From XBB1006 sp051877515 (GTDB lineage: Bacteria; Bacillota; Clostridia; Lachnospirales; Lachnospiraceae): 64,000 bases of DNA. The stretch spans positions 31,242-95,241 of the forward strand of contig JBJEIY010000037.1 of the NCBI GenBank assembly GCA_051877515.1. The letters run 5' to 3'. Below the pieces are notes generated by a model. That model was not told where the DNA came from. It was given only the letters and a program-made list of their open reading frames with translations, and did no database searches. Below, piece after piece: positions 62,109 through 64,000 of the stretch (position 1 is its first letter; each line of letters starts with the position of its first letter). Made by a program: the position numbers and the translations under genes.

Positions 62109-62285
62109 TTACACCAGCAAGTCAATATTCTGACCCAACTGAGGCGTCACAGAACGTTCCATCATTTTCGTCATCTCATCACCCATGGCCTGATATTGAT
62201 CCAGGCTCATGCTTAAAACCGCTGTTGACACGTCATTGGAAACGCTTACGTTACTTAACGCCATGGAAAGACCTGTTATATCCAT
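62109..62285 (-). CDS. YjfB-family putative motility protein
   Basis: A 58-aa small protein: MDITGLSMALSNVSVSNDVSTAVLSMSLD, then QAMGDEMTKMMERSV and a short LGQNIDLLV end, matching the YjfB putative motility family of flagellated Firmicutes. Start at MDITGLS with AAGGAG 8 bases upstream. It has a sigma-28 promoter and its own terminator. Molecular function unknown. Confidence 0.82.
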   Translation of the reverse strand: MDITGLSMALSNVSVSNDVSTAVLSMSLDQYQAMGDEMTKMMERSVTPQLGQNIDLLV

Positions 62286-62337
62286 ATACATCGCTCCTTC
62301 CTAAGTCACATAATTTTAACTATGAAACTCATTCATA

Positions 62338-62365
62338 ATATCGGTTCTGAAATACACACTATTTA
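62338..62365 (-). promoter_or_regulatory. Sigma-28-type promoter of the YjfB-like gene
   Basis: Minus strand TAAA (62362-62365), 16-base spacer, ACCGATAT (62338-62345); 7 of 8 bases match the SigD -10 (GCCGATAT). Confidence 0.7.
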
Positions 62366-62466
62366 GTTGGTAATAAAACTAAAATTCTTCATTTTCTTTC
62401 AATTAATGACATTCTAACACACTTATCAGAAAAAGAAAAGCAATCTCTTTACATTTTTTTAATGAC

Positions 62467-62495
62467 TTGACATATCAACCTTCCCTCTTTATAAT
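62467..62495 (+). promoter_or_regulatory. Consensus promoter of ssrA
   Basis: TTGACA (62467-62472), 17-base spacer, TATAAT (62490-62495); start expected near 62502, about 28 bases upstream of the mature tmRNA 5' end. Confidence 0.9.
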
Positions 62496-62529
62496 GATTC
62501 TTGCGAAAACAAACCGCACTTATAAACCA

Positions 62530-62872
62530 GGGGTTGTACTGGTTTCGACGGGGGTTTTGAAGTTTTGGCAGCCATCCGCGGGGTTGACCGCGTCAACAAC
62601 ACAACCTTAAAATTAAACGCTGAAGATAATTTAGCATACGCTGCCTAGTTGCAGCAGTCGGACTTAGGTTCCTACAGCCTAAGACCCCGGCTTCAAATCC
62701 GTAGGGCACTTCGTTGCCTAAGCTTTGCGGCAAAGGAAGATCTCATGAAGCTACCAAGCTCATAAGCCTGTCTGTGGGCGTATGAAGTAAGGGAATGTTA
62801 AACTACAGACTGTGATGGGAGATACCGGAATGGATGGGCTTTCGGACAGGGGTTCGATTCCCCTCAGCTCCA
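62530..62872 (+). ncRNA. ssrA: Transfer-messenger RNA (tmRNA)
   Basis: Trans-translation RNA rescuing stalled ribosomes. Tail GGGGTTG at the 5' end pairs with CAGCTCC at the 3' end, T-arm GGTTCGATTCC; CCA is not encoded. The message region ends GCATACGCTGCC TAG (62646-62648), giving a degradation tag ending NAEDNLAYAA. The resume codon is not certain. smpB is not in the window. Confidence 0.97.
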
Positions 62873-62883
62873 TATAATGACTG

Positions 62884-62917
62884 AAATCCGAACTCTTTGA
62901 GTTCGGATTTTCTTGTT
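62884..62917 (+). terminator. Terminator of ssrA
   Basis: Perfect 12-bp stem AAATCCGAACTC with GAGTTCGGATTT, 3-base loop, then a T-rich tail. Confidence 0.92.
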
Positions 62918-62933
62918 TTATCAGAATAAAGGC

Positions 62934-63473
62934 TTATTGTTCCTCTATTCTATTACTATCTGTCTGTATCAAATAATTATTCTTGGAAAGAAATCTCTTC
63001 GCATTCCATTCCAGTTTTTGTAGATTATTTTCCTTTTCTTTTAATCTCTGAAATTCTTTAATGAGATACAGTTTAAATACTGGGCTTATAGCAGAAGCAA
63101 ATTCAAAAGCAATATCTTTATGCGCATATGTACCACCATATTTTCCACGTTTCACATAAAGTCCAACAGCATTGGTTTTTTCTACCCATTCTGACACACT
63201 TGGGGTAAAAGTAACTAAGCCTGCTTCCTTTTTAAAGTGTTCAGATTCGAACACTTTAAAAGCTGGGTTATATATTTCTTCCCATGTTGATAAAAACTCC
63301 AAAGTACTTCTATTCCTTAACCAATTTCGAATAACATCCGCAGCACGCGAATTATCTGATTTTGCTGCCGCCATATCTGTAATGCATATGTAGTCATCCG
63401 TATCCTCAAAAGACACAGTAACCGGAATATTCTGAACTGTAATCATTCTATTTTTTGCCATCTGTACATTCAT
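62934..63473 (-). CDS. KilA-N domain protein, C-terminally truncated
   Basis: A 179-aa KilA-N DNA-binding-type protein of phages and mobile elements: RNWLRNRSTLEFLSTWEEIYNP, VFTPSV-like VTFTPSVSEWVEKTNAVGLYVKRGKYGGTYAH and DIAFEFASAISPVFKLYLIKEFQRL. Relatives are usually about 260-280 aa and continue past this point; here the frame stops soon after SKNNYLIQTDS, only about 20 bases from the tmRNA terminator. It is likely an inactivated remnant. Translational start could be the fifth-codon ATG. Confidence 0.8.
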   Translation of the reverse strand: MNVQMAKNRMITVQNIPVTVSFEDTDDYICITDMAAAKSDNSRAADVIRNWLRNRSTLEFLSTWEEIYNPAFKVFESEHFKKEAGLVTFTPSVSEWVEKTNAVGLYVKRGKYGGTYAHKDIAFEFASAISPVFKLYLIKEFQRLKEKENNLQKLEWNAKRFLSKNNYLIQTDSNRIEEQ

Positions 63474-63669
63474 CCTCGATTCTTTTATCAGACAACTTCT
63501 CCATTTGAATCTTATATGCCATCAACCGCAAAAGATACTGTGGAACCCTTCTATTTCCTAATTCCCAGTCTGTTTCCGTCATATAAGGAATTTCAAAGTA
63601 CTCACAGAATTCTTTCCTGTTCATGCCAGTACTTTCTCTCAATTTTCTCAATTCTTCTCTTGCTTCCAT
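63448..63669 (-). CDS. XRE-type helix-turn-helix protein
   Basis: A 73-aa small DNA-binding protein: EELRKLRESTGMNRKEFCEYFEIPYMTETDWELGNRRVP is a lambda-repressor-like HTH. It overlaps the KilA-N gene by 26 bases, so both were one operon. Typical of small prophage or integrative-element control genes. Confidence 0.8.
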   Translation of the reverse strand: MEAREELRKLRESTGMNRKEFCEYFEIPYMTETDWELGNRRVPQYLLRLMAYKIQMEKLSDKRIEDECTDGKK

Positions 63670-63813
63670 AGTTCACCTCTTTATGCATTGCATAAATATA
63701 TTATATAATATTTATTTTCTGCAGTCAATAACCTCTATCAACTACAATATCCTTCATTCATCAGGCTCCTCTGGTGCATAAAGAAGTTTCCGCACTTAAT
63801 TTTTTGAACCAAA

Positions 63814-63846
63814 AACGCCTGAAAGGCAATCTGCCTTTCAGACGTT
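63814..63846 (-). terminator. Terminator of the surface-protein gene
   Basis: Long near-perfect stem (about 15 bp; AACGCCTGAAAGGCA with TGCCTTTCAGACGTT, one mismatch) with a 3-base loop, followed on the minus strand by five U. Confidence 0.9.
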
Positions 63847-63875
63847 TTTATTCATATACAGTATTCTCTTATAGC

Positions 63876-64000
63876 CTACAGGCTCTTCACTGTAACCTTC
63901 TTACTCAGTCCCTTCTTCACAAATAAGGTCTTGTATGCCTTTACTTTGCTCTTTGGCACTTTGATCACCGTCTTGGTGGAAATGCCCTTCATGGAAAGTG
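63876..64000 (-). CDS. C-terminal end of a surface repeat protein (partial)
   Basis: The last 41 codons of a gene whose start lies beyond the right edge. The basic sequence VIKVPKSKVKAYKTLF and GLSKKVTVKSL is the typical C-terminal tail of large BspA-like leucine-rich-repeat or Ig-like surface proteins of Lachnospiraceae. The main body is not visible, so the class is inferred. Confidence 0.65.
   Translation of the reverse strand, partial: LSMKGISTKTVIKVPKSKVKAYKTLFVKKGLSKKVTVKSL

Noticed and set aside
1..64000. CRISPR array, rRNA operon or intact insertion sequence
   Set aside because: No evenly spaced repeats, rRNA motifs, or transposase genes with terminal inverted repeats were seen.

Overview
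The window looks like a chromosomal segment of a motile, anaerobic Clostridia bacterium, most probably of the family Lachnospiraceae. I base this on gene families and order: gap-pgk-tpiA-gpmI, iscR-iscS-iscU-mnmA, murE-priA-def-fmt-yugP-rsmB-rlmN-prpC-prkC-rsgA-rpe-thiN, dgt-dnaG-rpoD-trmK, plus YmxH, DUF4364, DUF5685, DUF3343 and YjfB-type small proteins. Strong AGGAGG ribosome-binding sites and TTGACA-17-TATAAT promoters agree with a low-to-mid GC Firmicute. The genus cannot be fixed from the sequence alone. About 85 percent of genes lie on the minus strand. There is no rRNA operon, intact insertion sequence or CRISPR array.

Layout. 1-6.2 kb: the tail of a two-component regulator gene, then parE-parC-folC-HD (all minus). 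6.3-6.7 kb: a divergent control region with two LexA-type operators driving an 86-aa protein of unknown function. 6.7-12.9 kb: glycolytic block (gap; pgk-tpiA-capA-gpmI). 13-16.4 kb: iron-sulfur assembly and tRNA thiolation (iscR-iscS-iscU-mnmA). 16.4-17 kb: a gene-free stretch holding a structured, terminator-ended RNA of about 350 nt. 17-24 kb: ppiB, efp, yqeG, a sigma-28-type small gene, nrdR, ymxH, ychF and a chemoreceptor. 24-25.7 kb (plus): a YedE-YedF-DUF3343 selenium/sulfur-trafficking operon. 25.7-39 kb: the long conserved murE-to-thiN operon for envelope, translation and Ser/Thr kinase signalling. 39-48.3 kb: DnaJ/DUF5685/zinc-ribbon genes, RNase P RNA, and the macromolecular-synthesis operon dgt-dnaG-rpoD-trmK-nucleoside kinase. 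48.5-51.7 kb: a palindromic repeat terminator, tRNA-Leu(CAG), and a metY-cysK-Rrf2 cysteine operon headed by a cysteine-rich leader peptide. 51.9-54.6 kb (plus): antiporter, a radical SAM gene with a promoter that predicts a leaderless mRNA, and DUF4364. 54.6-62.3 kb: a flavin reductase, ung, several unassigned membrane or surface genes, CheV, a response regulator and a YjfB-like protein. 62.5-64 kb: tmRNA, with a truncated KilA-N gene and an XRE regulator abutting its 3' side (a likely integration scar), then the 3' end of a surface-protein gene.

How it fits together. Most of the window is housekeeping. The most informative parts are regulatory: a LexA-controlled divergent promoter next to topoisomerase IV; a cysteine-codon leader upstream of cysteine biosynthesis genes, which are linked to a cysteine-triad Rrf2 regulator; an unassigned structured RNA immediately upstream of iscR; and two small motility-type genes with sigma-28 promoters. 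Motility is indicated by a chemoreceptor, CheV, YjfB and a FliD-like protein, although the core flagellar operon is outside the window.
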